This document shows, one piece after another, positions 12,675-24,550 of a stretch of DNA of 64,000 bases. Every line of letters begins with the position of its first letter. Positions within the stretch are counted from its first letter, which is position 1. This DNA comes from Heliocybe sulcata (taxonomy: Eukaryota > Basidiomycota > Agaricomycetes > Gloeophyllales > Gloeophyllaceae). The notes below the pieces were generated by a model. The model saw only the letters and a list, made by a program, of their open reading frames with translations. It was not told where the DNA came from and did no database searches. The translations under genes were made by a program, and so were the position numbers. Location of the stretch: contig ML213516.1 of NCBI GenBank assembly GCA_004369045.1, positions 211,579 through 275,578 on the forward strand, read 5' to 3'.

Positions 12675-14374
12675 TCACGTCTCCACCCCCCCAACCCTCC
12701 CATCCCTCCCCCTGCGCCCCCGTCCCTCCTCCCCCTCACTCCCCTCACTCATCTCCACATCCCCCTCCCCCTCCCCCTCCCCGCTCTCCCCACCCCCCTT
12801 ACCCACCTCCCCCTCCTCCCCCACACTCTCCAGCTCGCCCACCTTGAAACTCGACGCGCTCCTATACCGCTGCCCCCTTCCCCTCCCGCCCTTCCTCCCC
12901 CTCTCCTCCCGCCCCCCCGCATCCGGCGGCGTGGGCAGCGAGAACCCCACCTCCTCCGACAGCACCATCCCTTCTTCCTCCGACGGCGACCCCGGCGACC
13001 CAGCGCGGTACACCGACAGTTGTTGCTCGAGGTCCCGGTTCCGCGAGGCCTGCGCGCTCACGAGTTGTTGGAGGTATCTAAGCGTAGCGTTAGTATATAC
13101 ATTGCACGAGTAGGAGAACACCCACCTAATATACTCGACGCTCTTTCTCAAAATCATCCCCTTGTTCGCCTTGACGACTCCGTTCGCCTCCTCCTTCTCC
13201 CCTCCGCTCCCGTTCCCGTTGCCGGTAGTGGACGCGCCTGAGAGCAATGTCAATTGAATGCATCTACCGGGGACAAGGCCACCCACCTCCAGGCGTGGGC
13301 GGCTCAGCCGCCAACACGTCCCCCTCTGTCGGCGTCGAGGCCGTGGCTACATCCAAACAAAAGCGGCATCAGCACCCCGGATCGATCAAATGCGGGGAAG
13401 CGGGGCCCCGCAAAGCACTCACCACCGCCATCGAGCATACACTCTGGTATCAACGTCGCGAGCTCGCTAATCTTCTCATTGATATTATCCCTCCGCCTGC
13501 GCTCGACGGCATTATGCGACTCGCGCCTGCGGCGGCGTTTCTCGGACGCGAGCGCGGCCTGCTTGGCGACGGCATCGTCCTCGTCCTTCATCATCACGCC
13601 CATCCCGCCTGCCAACCCGACGTCCTTGGGGCTGACGCCGATGCTGCCGACCATCATGCCGTTCATGTTGACGCCGTTGAAGCCAAAGCTGTTCATGCTG
13701 TCGGGGGTGGGGAGAAAGTCCTGGCCGAACCAGCCTGCGACGGCGGAGCGGCCGGGGATGACGATGCCGGGGCGCGGGGGCGGGGAGGTGCCGCTGATGC
13801 TGTTGCGCTTCTGGCGGGTGGTGGAGGCGGTGCGCTGGGGCCCGGGGCCGCGGCTGCGGCTGCGGCTGCGGTGGTCTTGAGGCTGCTCGGGGTGCTCGTA
13901 GCGCAGGGACGAGTTGAGGGCGGGGAGGGTGGAGTTGAAGTTGAAGTTGGGGTGGGGGGGCTCGTGGTGGAGGGTGAGGGAGGCGGAGGTGCTGCCGGGC
14001 GGGGGCAACGAAGCGAGGTGGGAGGGCGGGGGGAGGGAGAAGTGGGTGGGGAAGGGGGGCGCGGAGATGTCGAAGATGTTGTGGGCGTGGCGGTAGTCGT
14101 CGTGGTAGTGGTCGGGGGAGTGGGACTGGGTGGAGCGCTCGCTGCTGAGGTGGCCGGGGTGCGGCGGCGGGGACTGGACCATGAGGCTCGCGAGCTCGTC
14201 GCCAAAGTCGGCGGCGGGGGGTGCGAACTTTGGGCGGAAGGGGTCGGGGAGGTCGAAGGGCGGGGACGGGTGGTCGTGGGCGGGCGAGAAGCCTTCCTGT
14301 CTGACGAGCGGCTTGTACTGGGGCGAGGAGGCGGGGAAGAAGGACATGATGTCGGTCGGGAGGGTGGCTGGCAT
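12675..14374 (-). CDS. bHLH-zipper transcription factor (Rtg3/MITF-like)
   Basis: Nuclear DNA-binding regulator expected to recognise E-box-like sites as a dimer. Four exons are seen: 14374-13423, 13346-13287, 13237-13126 and 13077-12675. The first exon gives a disordered Pro/Ser/His-rich N-terminus. It is followed by the basic region RRRRRESHNAVERRRRDN and helix 1 INEKISELATLIPECMLDG. The loop is long, about 40 residues rich in Thr, Pro, Gly and Asn, encoded across two introns. Helix 2 is KANKGMILRKSVEYIRYLQQLV and runs into a leucine-zipper-like SRNRDLEQQLSVYR. The His-Asn, Glu and Arg DNA contacts are all present. The C-terminal 100 residues are Glu/Gly-rich and very acidic, which could be an activation domain. 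The extended loop resembles yeast Rtg3 rather than Pho4. The start at 14374 (MPATLPTDIMSFFPAS) has a second in-frame Met at 14347. Target genes cannot be inferred. Confidence 0.87.
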
Positions 14375-17300
14375 GCGCCCTACCAGCGACCTTGTACACT
14401 ATCAAATCATTTCCCCGCCCCTTCCCCACAAACACCCCACAACAACAGGCACACCCTCCCTATAATCACACCAAACAACGTGCGTCATTGCGGCACCGAT
14501 GCCTGTCTCCATTTGGCCCGACGCTTCTTTCCTCGATAGGAGATCACTTTTAATATCCCCCGACGGTTGCCAAGCTAAAGGGCCGACTGTCGCACTGGCC
14601 TCGCTGCTACGTGCGCCTTAACTCCAGGACTGCTCGAGGCTCCCCCAACATCCGTGCGCAAAGAACAAAGTGCCAGACAAGTACCGTCGTTCGTTGTCTC
14701 TACCACTCCCCACCTGCACAGCATCGACCCTCCCACTCTACCGGCCCTCGTCCCGAATGCATGACAGATCCGGTCAGCCAATCTGATGGTGGTTTGCACA
14801 AGTACGAAGAGTGACGGCAGCTCGGGGTGGCGAGATCTCCGGGCGCTGTTGTTCAACTCGACCCGTCCGAAGTGTCCGACAGTCCATGCTCCGGTCGCAT
14901 TTGGATCCGAACGTCCCGGACGCCCCCAGTCTGCATTAATCTGGTGTACCCCGGCCGCACGAAGGTCGAGGGTACTACTATGCGTTTACGTCTGGCCACG
15001 AGCTGATTAACTTTGTGGGATCTGAAGCGGCTTCTCGAATCGGTATGAGGTCACGCATCTTCGTCCTGACAAAGATTGCTGAGAACGAGAACAGTACCTG
15101 CCGGAGAGATCGAGGTGCGCGTGTTGGACCTACAGTGGCGATATCAACCCTTTGATTCCCCAGGGAGTCCATCCTACCCGACGCCATACGGCCTGCCACG
15201 CGAGATCCGTGAGGGGGTGGGAGAGCTTGCAGTTGAGGCCAGCCAGCCAGCTTCTGACACTTTCGTTTCTGCCATCTCAAACAGAGATGCGCGGTTGCTT
15301 ACGTTCATCTCAGCTTCAGCGCGCTACCCCCCAGTCGAAGTTACTGGACTGAGTATTGGATAGACGCCGCACAAGATCCGGCCGCGTACAATGTACTTCA
15401 CAACAGTCGAACAATACATCATCCTTCGTCTTTGCCGACTTCTGTCGCGATACTTCCTCACCTTGCAGTCCCCGGCTATGGACGGCCTTAGTTCTATTAC
15501 AGGCTCGTCACCAGTACATTTGTCCAAGGCTCCTTTCCGGTGTGTACATTTTCACTGTAGCGTGTCGGATCACCCGAATCAAATGTCGCTCGCCTCCCGA
15601 AATACTGTAAGGAACAGAACGCGGCTGTTCCGGGTGTGTTTGTTTACCTGTGCAGTGGAGCGCCATTTACATACATACCAACAATCGAGATCACTGCGGA
15701 ATCTGGGACAAATCTAAGACAAGCAGCCTCGTTTATCTTCACACTCGTAGGTCAGTATCCAATGGCAGTAACAGTAAGACTCAAGTTACACATACTACTT
15801 CTACTTACGAAGCAAAGTCGACCTTACGCCCCCCCTCACCCGCATCGCATTTCATCTCCCCCGCACGCCAAAACAGATGAACCCTGATTACCCCACACTT
15901 CCCTCCCTTCACTGAAGCGGGGGAAGGCCCGATAGACGCACGTCTATTCTCAGTACGCAGGCGCACAGTTGTCCCGGACCTCCCTCCTGTTAGGAACGGC
16001 ATGTCGGCTCCGACTTAGGAGACAGCAGCATTGAATATTGAATATTGATGACCGGCCTGCCCTTCCTTCACTGCACCCCAGAATCGCAAGCCCCTGTGAA
16101 CAAGGTTAGCCAACGCGTACATACCTCGGAAATACGTTTATAACACGCTCGCATCCCAGATGGAAATCAAGACTCCGATGACGGACCACGGTTCCAGATG
16201 AATCCGGTCCAAAATAGCTTTTCGTCAAACAGAGACCAGACGATCGCACCAGAACCATCTCAGCCATACGAGCCGGGATCTTCGGTCTTGAAAGAATAGC
16301 TCGTTTCCATATGCGAGTCGCCGGGATGTTGAGTATAAGCCTCGAAGGACAGGGGGACGGGGATTGGGAAAAGCGGCACTAGGAATAAGTCCTGTCGCGA
16401 GCAAGCACTGGTGGGATCAGGAAGGCCGCAATCGAAAGACGGTAGCAGACGACGCTGCAAATTAGAACCTGGACGCAGGAAATGGGACCTTGAAGCGTAA
16501 AGACCCCGAGATATTGACGGATATAACGTGCAGACTATACTAGAAGCGCTTCGGTCCGAAGCCTTGACTTACCTTGGCCCTGTATAGAGCGCACACCACT
16601 GAGCCAGGAACAATTTGTAGGACGGCCGTTCATTGGGTTGAGATCACGAACGGGAGATGGTGATAGCGAGCCAACAATCCAGCCAACAGTGGTCACAATG
16701 GAGCATCAGGAAAGACGCGTACCGTCATACACCACTCCACCCCCGCGTTCTAACCTGTAAGCACGTTTCGCAACCGGAGAGATGGGAAACTGAGAGGGGA
16801 AACAACGGGACCGTAACGTACCTGCTGCGGTGACCGTATCCCCGTGGCCCCAGTTTCAATAGTGATGGGGCATACATTGTGGAGCGCCTGCGCCCCTGTG
16901 TCACATTGAAGCAACAGACAACCCCGGGTCTGCGGAAAGCGCGTGTGACCGACGATGAATACAGACCTTCCGTAGCACGGTTTAAAGGACGCAAAACAAA
17001 GTGTCCACTCACTCAGAACGATGAGATCCTCCACGCAACGCTGCGTACAATCTGCCCGTGCTTGTGCTCGGGAAGTTCCAGACTTCAAAGAGTCGGAACG
17101 TCAGGGACCTGCGCACGCGGCCTGGGGAGTGGAATGAAATAGGAACGGTGACAGTTTATCTGACAACTCCAGATACCAGCCCCTCACAGCGTCAGGCACC
17201 GAATAAGAGTAGAGTAACCATTGCAAACATAGGATACGAGCGAGCTTGGTGCGTACCCGTCCGCTCTCCGTCGAGGGGCCGGGCGAGACATGCGCAAAGC

Positions 17301-17906
17301 CATCGAAGAAGAATACGAGGAGCACGACAGCTGCGATAGTACGGCATCGTCGAAAGCAGAAATGGCGATTTTAAGATCACATATCGTCACCACCATGGTA
17401 GAGAACAACGCAAGGACAATACGAGTGCAACGCAGGCAGGTGAGCGACTCGACGAGGTCATCAACACTCTTTATATACATGTCGTCGGATGGGTCAGCTG
17501 GCCCGCCCAAGAATCAATGGACCGTGAGACTCGTCATGCCGACAGTCAGCTGGCTCAGCGACACACCAGAGGCATAGATAGCCTGTCAGAAGGCCGGCGC
17601 GAGGAAGGGCTGTCGATCAGGCGGGGTGGCCCTTGACCATGCATTGGAGTAACGTCTGTGGTGCCATACCCAGGACCTGGGAGACTCGATTATTATTGGG
17701 GAACGAAATGTGTTGTACAATCGCGCAAGGCCATGTCGGAGCTATCGATAGCGATAATTGTCAGTCCGATGGCGAGTCCGAGTCGTGGTTTCGATCTAGC
17801 CGAGGGGCATCCTGCGCACACATGGGGAGGATCAATCCTCGCAGCCTCGGATGGTACACCTGATCTACGGCACTGTTCCTCGACTCCGCCACCGTGGTGC
17901 GGGAGG
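14375..17906. other. 3.5-kb stretch without an identifiable gene
   Basis: No conserved family is recognised. On the minus strand, short segments at 17184-17510 and 17101-17325 encode hydrophobic runs (AAVVLLVFFFDGFAHVSPG and CLQWLLYSYSVPDAV) next to plausible splice sites. A possible C-terminal exon ends at 16260 (HMETSYSFKTEDPGSYG). These could be pieces of a fast-evolving multi-pass membrane protein, but I could not assemble a convincing model. The rest looks non-coding. Confidence 0.35.
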
Positions 17907-19727
17907 CTACAATTCCTTCTTGCTCTCTCCGTCGTAGATCGAGATTGTCCGCGACGGCCCCGGAGCCACGAGGCCCTTGTCCGTATTCCACCCCGCTTCT
18001 CTCATCTTCTCTACAAAAGTAGGAAACGTACTGTCAACCGCCCTATACGCCGCTTCGATGACCTCCAACGCGGATACGCCTGATCCCCACCGCGCCCCGA
18101 TTTCGACGGCGTGCGACCAGGCGCGCAGTTTGTCTAGCGGGGCATGACCTTCCTTGAGGAAGATTTGGATAGTCAAAGGAGCCGAGAGTGACGTATCGAG
18201 CTCGTCTGTGAGGATGATGTATTTCTGTGCGGTGTGCAGGGCCATCACGGATTCGAGATAGTCTTGGTAGCCGACTTGAGCGAGCCGCGTACGAACGAGC
18301 TGGGAGAGCGACGATGCGAACGTGGCGTGCCCGACAACTCTAGAGCCTTCCCTATTTCTGATAGCGCGAGAAGGAAACAGAATGCGTTCCATCGATGAGA
18401 TATGTTCCGGTGAAGGCGCCCTCATGATAACCTGACGCTCTCCGCCTTGACTAGTATCAGGATACCCCAAAGGCCTACCCAGAGTGTTGGTATACGACGT
18501 ATAGAACGTCACCCAAGCAAGGCTGATACGTTGACAGTTCAGCGTACGCATGGTGACCGCGCGGACCGCGAGGTAGTTGGCGAGCAGGTGTCCCGCAATC
18601 AGGACGAACAGGGTCACGTAGGTCGGCGCCGGTGTCGAAAGGTAACGAAGGACAACGGTCCCGCTCTACCGCACGCGTCAGTGCTCTAACTTTCGGAAGT
18701 CCCCAGGATGATCAAGCGCACCAGCATCCCGAGTAGGCTCAGTACCGTTTCCCTGCTGCCGTCCTTTGCATTGAGGTCCCCGATATCGCCAGGCACTTTC
18801 CCATCCTCGGAGAAATGGATGGTCAGAGCCGTTTTCGAACCTCCTGCAACGATACCACACAGCGCCCGACAAGCACCGCTCAGACATAGTGTCGCTATGC
18901 GTAAACTGGATCCAGGGAAGACACTCGGGATTGATTTGGAGGCTAGCAAGGGGCTCACTGAATCTAGAAGGATCGCAGAGTCGTTCAGGACGTCTGCCAA
19001 GAAACGGTATGTCTTTGCTTCTGGGAATAAGGAGATGCCGAAGTAGTATGCTCCGAGGATGGCTGTGGATTGCAATGGAGAAACCACGATAAAAATGAGG
19101 GAGCGGACGTCAGACAGCATTGCTTACTGGTCAGACGACTGAACACTTCCTGGACAATAGTCAGGATCATGGCGTCCGTCGCAGACGCCGAAGGATCTCC
19201 AACGCCGTGTCCTGGAATCATTTAAGTTCTCCTCTTGTGTTAGGTATAGAGTCGTCTTGCCTTCTAGTACTGCCCTAGAAGCGATGAGACTGGCCAAGGA
19301 ACTAAAGAAAGCTTGTAGCGCATTGTAGGCTTGATATCTTGCAGCCATAGTCTCTGAGCACATATGGGCATCACATATCGTCGGTGCTCACTCAAAATAG
19401 TCTAGTCAAAGCTGTCGGTGTCAGAGTGTGAAGGACAGAACGATGCATCATGATTCACCAGGAGATACGGTATTCGGATATCCTGCAGGAAGAAACAAGT
19501 CCTCGAGGACCTTTGCAGTTCGTGCTTTCAGCGTTGACCAACCACGGACTGTATATCAGAGGGATAAGTGCCACTGCACAAGTAAACCAAGCAGAGCGAG
19601 TACCGAGGTTACGAGGCTGAGGGTTCCGAGCGGTATTACTGGTAGTGCGACTGGGGAAATCGCCGCGGCCGATGGTATGGGTCTCTATGAGATTTCCAGA
19701 TTCATCCTTCTCCTCAATAGTCATCAT
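17907..19727 (-). CDS. RUS (root UVB sensitive)/DUF647 family protein
   Basis: Recognised from FLPAGYPNTVSPDYFEYQAYNA, LQAFFSSLASLIASRAVLEG, GVGDPSASATDAMILTI, AYYFGISLFPEAKTYRFLAD, GGSKTALTIHFSE, GDLNAKDGSRETVLSLLGML and LIAGHLLANYLAVRAV, all in the order of DUF647 proteins. The family is membrane-associated; plant RUS1/2 act in vitamin B6-linked UV-B responses, and the fungal role is poorly defined. About six introns are needed. One, 19260-19212 (49 nt), uses a GC donor (AAG|GCAAGA) and a TTCCAG acceptor; joining there gives LEGHGVGDP. The start at 19727 (MMTIEEKDESGN) leads in phase through a 55-nt intron into RGWSTLKARTAKVLEDLFLPAG. The segment VTFYTSYTNTLGRPLGYPDTS is open and may be a retained intron or real insert. 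Confidence 0.87.
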
Positions 19728-21761
19728 AAGAGGCAGATGAGCGTGAATGCAGTTATGAAGCGTAAGGACAACAGCTGCACTGTGGATGATCGACACGGCG
19801 CGACGCGTACGTGCTCAGCCACAATCTATTTTTGGAATTGTGGCATGAAGGCCACCAGACCTCAAAGACCGTAGTGCGATACGTGATATGTCCTCTCATA
19901 AGCAATCCAGAAAATATCGAAAGGGCTGTCTTATGAATTCCAACTTCCAGTCGGATCATATGAGCCCGCAGGAGGCTTATTCATATTGCACGACCCACAG
20001 GGAGCCTGCAATTAATACCATGGCGGTTATGTATACACTTCCGTTTAACCAGGCATGCGTGCATACAGATATAAGACAGAAAACGCTGGGTAATAGATGC
20101 ATCTGAATAACATACTGAGGAGGAGCGTCAGCGGGTTAGAGCATGCTGCGGGGCTTGTCCCGTTTATCGAGAGCAAGCGCCTCGGGTTTCTTGAGCGAGA
20201 CGTGACGACCGCGGCCCTCTTGCGTAGACAATATCTCGTTCCTCCGATCCTCCAGTGAGCTTAGTACAATGGATTGCGGCAGGAATGGTTCCGTTTCTAT
20301 CGAGACTCGGTGCGACCGCTGAATATACCAATAAGGTACTGGTTTGGGCTTAGAAGACGTACTGCTATACTAGAACATTTATTGCGGCGTACCTATCGCT
20401 ATTCCCGTCTACAATACCCTGGTACGGACTTGCCATTGGATGCTGGAGGAAGTCAGAAGTAATAGAGATAGCTGATGCTTCATCCATCCAATGACCGTGG
20501 TTTGCCGCGGCACGGGCATGCTGCAGCTTAACGTACTCTCACCGACGGGTTGAGAGGGCATCTAAACCTAGATGGAATGGTGTCACCTATTAGTGGAGAG
20601 TGTCAGCCATGAACTGTTCGCCCGACGCATCTACCACTTGGCTCGCCTGTCCGTTGGATGCGGTCTCAATCCCGATGCATGGGAATAATTCGATGCGCTC
20701 GCGAGTGAGAGGGCGGGCGCAAGTCAACCGGCGCAGGAATGCCTTCCTCCCTGCAGGGGTATGTACGTAGCCGATATCGACGAGCTAGACTTGTCAACTT
20801 GAAACGGAAGCATTCGTGACAACCCTATCGGAGACGGCTGAGCCACTGGTAGAATTGAGCAGGACTGCCAAAGGGTCATATCCAAGGGTCTGCGGCGCCG
20901 ACAGGCCAGTGCGAGCAATACACCAGATGGAGTACATATGCTATGATTCATGATTCTAGTGGAACAGCAGCGAGAGTGACTTATATCCCCGTGTAGAATC
21001 GAATTCGCAGGAGCATTTGCCGATTGGCTGTGATGAAACCGACAAAACGGTAGCAAATGATTCGAGACGCCTTGCTGACAAAGCAAGACAAACCTAAACT
21101 AAACTGCCTTTTATAGTAAGAATGCTTCTTCATGATGGCGCATATTGATGAACTCAATGAGAGGGATCAGTACGCGCTAAGAGAACCCATAAGGTGAAGC
21201 TTATTGGAGCGTCGCCCACTCGTGCAGAGATAGGACATGCCCCTTCTCTTGTCGTCAAGCATTCCACCTTGTCTCTCGACCACCACGAAGCTCTAGCGCG
21301 TCGGGAGGAGCCCCTGGATGCTGAAACACTGTAATGCCAATCACTGCCACTGACGTGCGGAGTATGTCAAGTTTTCACTTCGCAGACTCCCTTTGACGCT
21401 AATGGGACACCGTAGTTGCGGTAACGATTGTCCACCCGATCGCTATATTGAGCACCGCATTCCGTCTCGTCTACCGCTGGCGTCGAAAGCGGTTCTGGTG
21501 GGATGATGGGATGGCAGGCATATCTATGATCTGCTGTCTGATCTTTCTTGTTGCAATTTGGATACGAACCGATAGCCCAGGTAAGAATCATCTTGCCATT
21601 AACATATGTTTGTAGAGGGTGGAGGATGGCTTCCTCCTTCGGAGAGAGCGATGCTGGATGGTAATACTCGTCTGCCATGCTGTGACGCTGACAGCTGCGT
21701 GTTGCTCCACTTCAAACGACGATTGCAGCCCACATCTTCACACAACAAGTGTATTGACTAA
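19728..21761. other. 2-kb intergenic region without a recognisable gene
   Basis: Only short unrelated frames occur. The longest-looking candidate is minus 21678-21367 (MADEYYHPASLSPKEEAILH...), which starts 84 bp from the divergent 7TM gene. It matches nothing I know and has no supporting exon on its 3' side. No tRNA or repeat is visible. Confidence 0.4.
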
Positions 21762-22952
21762 ATGCTGAAGCCTGCCTTATGGCTGTGTCGTGTTTCTCTG
21801 CCCATGGTGCTGGTGTCTCACTGTTATTGGCCTAACCTCTACTCTTCGTTCTCGCACCCTCTGGTATCATCAACTGATTTAAGCTCCGGTTTTGCTCCAG
21901 GTGTCGGTCCTTTAGATGAACCGCCTGGCGCTCGTATTGTTTCTTACTGGTTCGTATCATTGGCCTTTACCATGATTCTTTGGTAAGTAACGTCTCGCTG
22001 CTGATCCAGGGCTTGCATCTTAATCTCAATTATTGTCAGGTCCGCTCGCATGAGCATCCTACTTTCTATTGTGCGGATCGTGCCACCGATGTTCCACATG
22101 CGTATCATTATGAACGCGCTTCTGGTCATATTTCCCGCTATCTGGGTCGCCCTTCTCATACAGAAGATCTATCGATGCGCTTACAACACAAGCTGGACTC
22201 ACTCTCCTTCACTTCAATGCCATCTTGGTAAAGACGTCGCTATTACCGAGCTATGTAGTAAGTCCTAGGTACACTTGTGGCGGAAATATGGTAATATTGA
22301 CCTTGCGATTGCCCTAGCGGACATATTTGCGGACGTCACTCTTGTCACAATCCCCTTGCGTCTTTTATGGAACGTCAGGATTCCCAAGAACCAGCGAAAA
22401 CTCCTGTATACGATCTTCTGTACGAGTATAATCACTACGATCGTCAGTATCCCGCACGCTATCTATGTTATGGGCATAGCCGGCCTGTATGAGGGCATCA
22501 CCGCCCACATCGAAGTGCGTAGCGACATCGATTTCCCTCTCCGAGATAGGACCTCATTCATCATTCTTGACCAGGCTGGTGTATCGCTGATTGTCGCGAA
22601 CCTTCTTGTCATCACGACCTTCCTCTACGCGTTCTTCAGAAACGGCGAGAGTATAGAGTCGACCGACCCTTATACGCAAGGCACGATGCCGTCGATGCCG
22701 ATCCAAATTCAACGTCACTCCCGCTCGACCTTCCCCGATAGTTTCGACCTGAAGTTCTTCTCGTTCAGCCGCGGTCGCACCTCAGAAGGGACCGATCCTG
22801 CCGAGTTGGCTCCAGACGAACCCACGCACAAGACACGCCCGACCCCTGTTGCTCTCTCGACTATCGATGATGAAGAGCGTGTGCGGCATGATGATGAAGA
22901 GGACGTGCTCGGAAGCCCGTCGACAAAGCTTGACTCGAAAAGGAGCATCTAG
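21762..22952 (+). CDS. Fungal rhodopsin-like multi-pass membrane protein
   Basis: Hydrophobic helices typical of a basidiomycete integral membrane family are visible: SYWFVSLAFTMILW, MSILLSIVRIVPPM, IIMNALLVIFPAIWVALLIQ, ADVTLVTIPLRLLW, LLYTIFCTSIITTIVSIPHA and GVSLIVANLLVITTFLYAFF. Conserved loop residues include a Cys pair (YRCAYNTSWTHSPSLQCHLG), as in extracellular loops of this group, and RIPKNQRKLL. Three introns restore the frame: after FTMILW (about 21984), one joining VAITELC to TDIFADV near 22258-22316, and one after ITAHIE (about 22515-22575). The C-terminal 80 residues are cytoplasmic-like, acidic and Ser/Pro rich. The N-terminus before SYWFVSLAF is short for seven helices, so an upstream exon is possible. 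The ligand is unknown; it lacks an obvious retinal-binding motif. Confidence 0.72.
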
Positions 22953-24497
22953 CAAGGCTTTGTAATATTTCGTGCGTAGTGTAATTCTCCCTGCGGTGCG
23001 GGAAACTGTCACTGGTATCCTTGTACTGGCTTCATCAACTCGTATACTTAATAGCTAATGTTGTTGACATGATGCTGGCAGTGGTGATATAGGGTCATAG
23101 TTATACTGCTTCATCTGCTATAAAGGCATGATGGTGTACCTATTTCTTTGCCACATCGTGGGTGGATGCTTTATTTGCATTGAGCATACAGTACTGCTGT
23201 CGGACTTATGACTCGCGCGTCGCCAACGGACAGAAGAGAAGGCACCGGCAAAAGCCGATAATCACTCGTCGCCCCTTCACGATCGATTGATCGCTGGCAG
23301 CCCTGGTCTCTATATACTTCCAGCTCGTGTGCTCTCTAGAACTCGAGAATTTCGACTATGATGGGTCTTGTGGTTCGCACAATTGTGTGCAGGCGAGAGT
23401 GTACCCAGTTTAGTGCCCTGGCGACAAAGAGATATTCTACTGTACCCTTGGTACGTCCTGGCAGTGTCGTATTCCGACATTGGCCATCATCTGTCGACGC
23501 AGCTGTTTCATGCATCGTCTCGTGCTCCTAGCATAGCATGCAGAACATTCCATAGTATGCTCACCATCTATGCGATAACATACGTTCGTTCACACCTATT
23601 CCAGGCAAGTCGCCGGCATCCATTCACGCAACCAGCCTCAGGTGCAAAGCATCCGCAGAGCCTTCTGATCGCGAGACTCTTAACAAGTTGCATACATTGA
23701 TGGCATTGCATTTATTGGAAGGACGCGCTGTGCATTGGACTCCAGCGTACGAGCACGAGTTTCTCCGCAGGCTAAGCCGAAATTCCGACCCTTTACCGGT
23801 GAATTACTTCAAAGCAATAATAATGAACCTGATGTTCTTCACAAGATACACGAACACAATTAAATATGAAGTAAGCTTGTGGTATCAGGTGCTACATATG
23901 CAAACTATGCTGATTATTATCATTCAAGGAATTCAGAAACTCGGAGGTCGAGCCAGGCTCCGATATCGCCCGGGGTCGGGAGCTGCTGATGGCTATGGCT
24001 ACCTGCGCCGACCGCTGGATGCATGCTGCAATGGCAGACCCCGCTGCGGAGGACATGGGCCTTCATGCAGACGAGGAGCTTGTCGAGAGCCTGGGGCATA
24101 TGCGTCTCAATAGCCAGATCATTGACGCCTACAAGGCAGACGAATTGCCTGCAGACCTGTCTTGGGAGGACGTTAGCGATGTACTACTCGTGTCTATTAG
24201 ATTCGCCTGTGAGAACATGTCGGTATACGTTCGGAGGCCGTCACCATTGGGTCCGACGGACTAGGAATTGCAGTTTTAATTTAAAGCCCTGCTCATGGCT
24301 GTCTATCATCTACGTATTGCATCACATGCGAAGGACTTCGTTGCCCTAGCTGAAAATACGGCGTTCCACTGCTACTAACAGCGTGACTTATCGCTTGACG
24401 GGAACCACATACTACATGCAACGCTGCAGACACAGCGTCAGTAACTGTGGCTGCAAGTGTGGCATGACCAAATACAGCCAAATACCTGCAGATCGAG
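22953..24497. other. Intergenic region with one weak coding candidate
   Basis: A TATATACT box occurs near 23311, followed by an ATG at 23358 whose first 40 codons are Arg/Thr/Ser-rich like a mitochondrial presequence, but no continuation could be traced. The only other candidate is entered separately (23913-24264). The remainder looks non-coding. Confidence 0.35.
23913..24264 (+). CDS. Possible unrecognised exon or small gene
   Basis: This is an open stretch of about 117 codons whose composition looks coding, rich in Ala, Asp, Glu and Leu (ELLMAMATCADRWMHAAMAD, HADEELVESLGHMRLNSQI, DELPADLSWEDVSDVLL). It ends at TAG 24262-24264. A Met occurs at 23989. I cannot link it to upstream exons and recognise no family. 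It could be the last exon of a gene starting near 23358, or chance. Confidence 0.25.
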
Positions 24498-24511
24498 GTA
24501 TACGCGTATAC
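24498..24511. promoter_or_regulatory. Perfect 14-bp palindrome upstream of RPT6
   Basis: GTATACGCGTATAC lies 40 bp before the RPT6 start codon. It overlaps a tandem TATACGCG TATACGCG. It could be a site for a dimeric factor or a core promoter element; no known proteasome-gene element such as yeast PACE is visible here. Confidence 0.3.
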
Positions 24512-24550
24512 GCGTCTCGTCTCAAGACGTCAGCCACTCCCACTGTCACA

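Noticed and set aside
13247-14539. 430-codon plus-strand frame over the bHLH gene
   Set aside because: Glycine/valine/alanine-rich antisense shadow of the GC-rich bHLH exon; the minus strand has a conserved domain and good introns.
18440-18515. A 67-nt intron in the RUS gene after SLAW
   Set aside because: Removing it shifts the frame to an immediate stop, whereas the unspliced reading stays open.
21367-21678. Minus-strand ORF MADEYYHPASLSPKEEAILH
   Set aside because: No family, no continuing exon and no repeat of the pattern; kept only as a remark in the intergenic entry.
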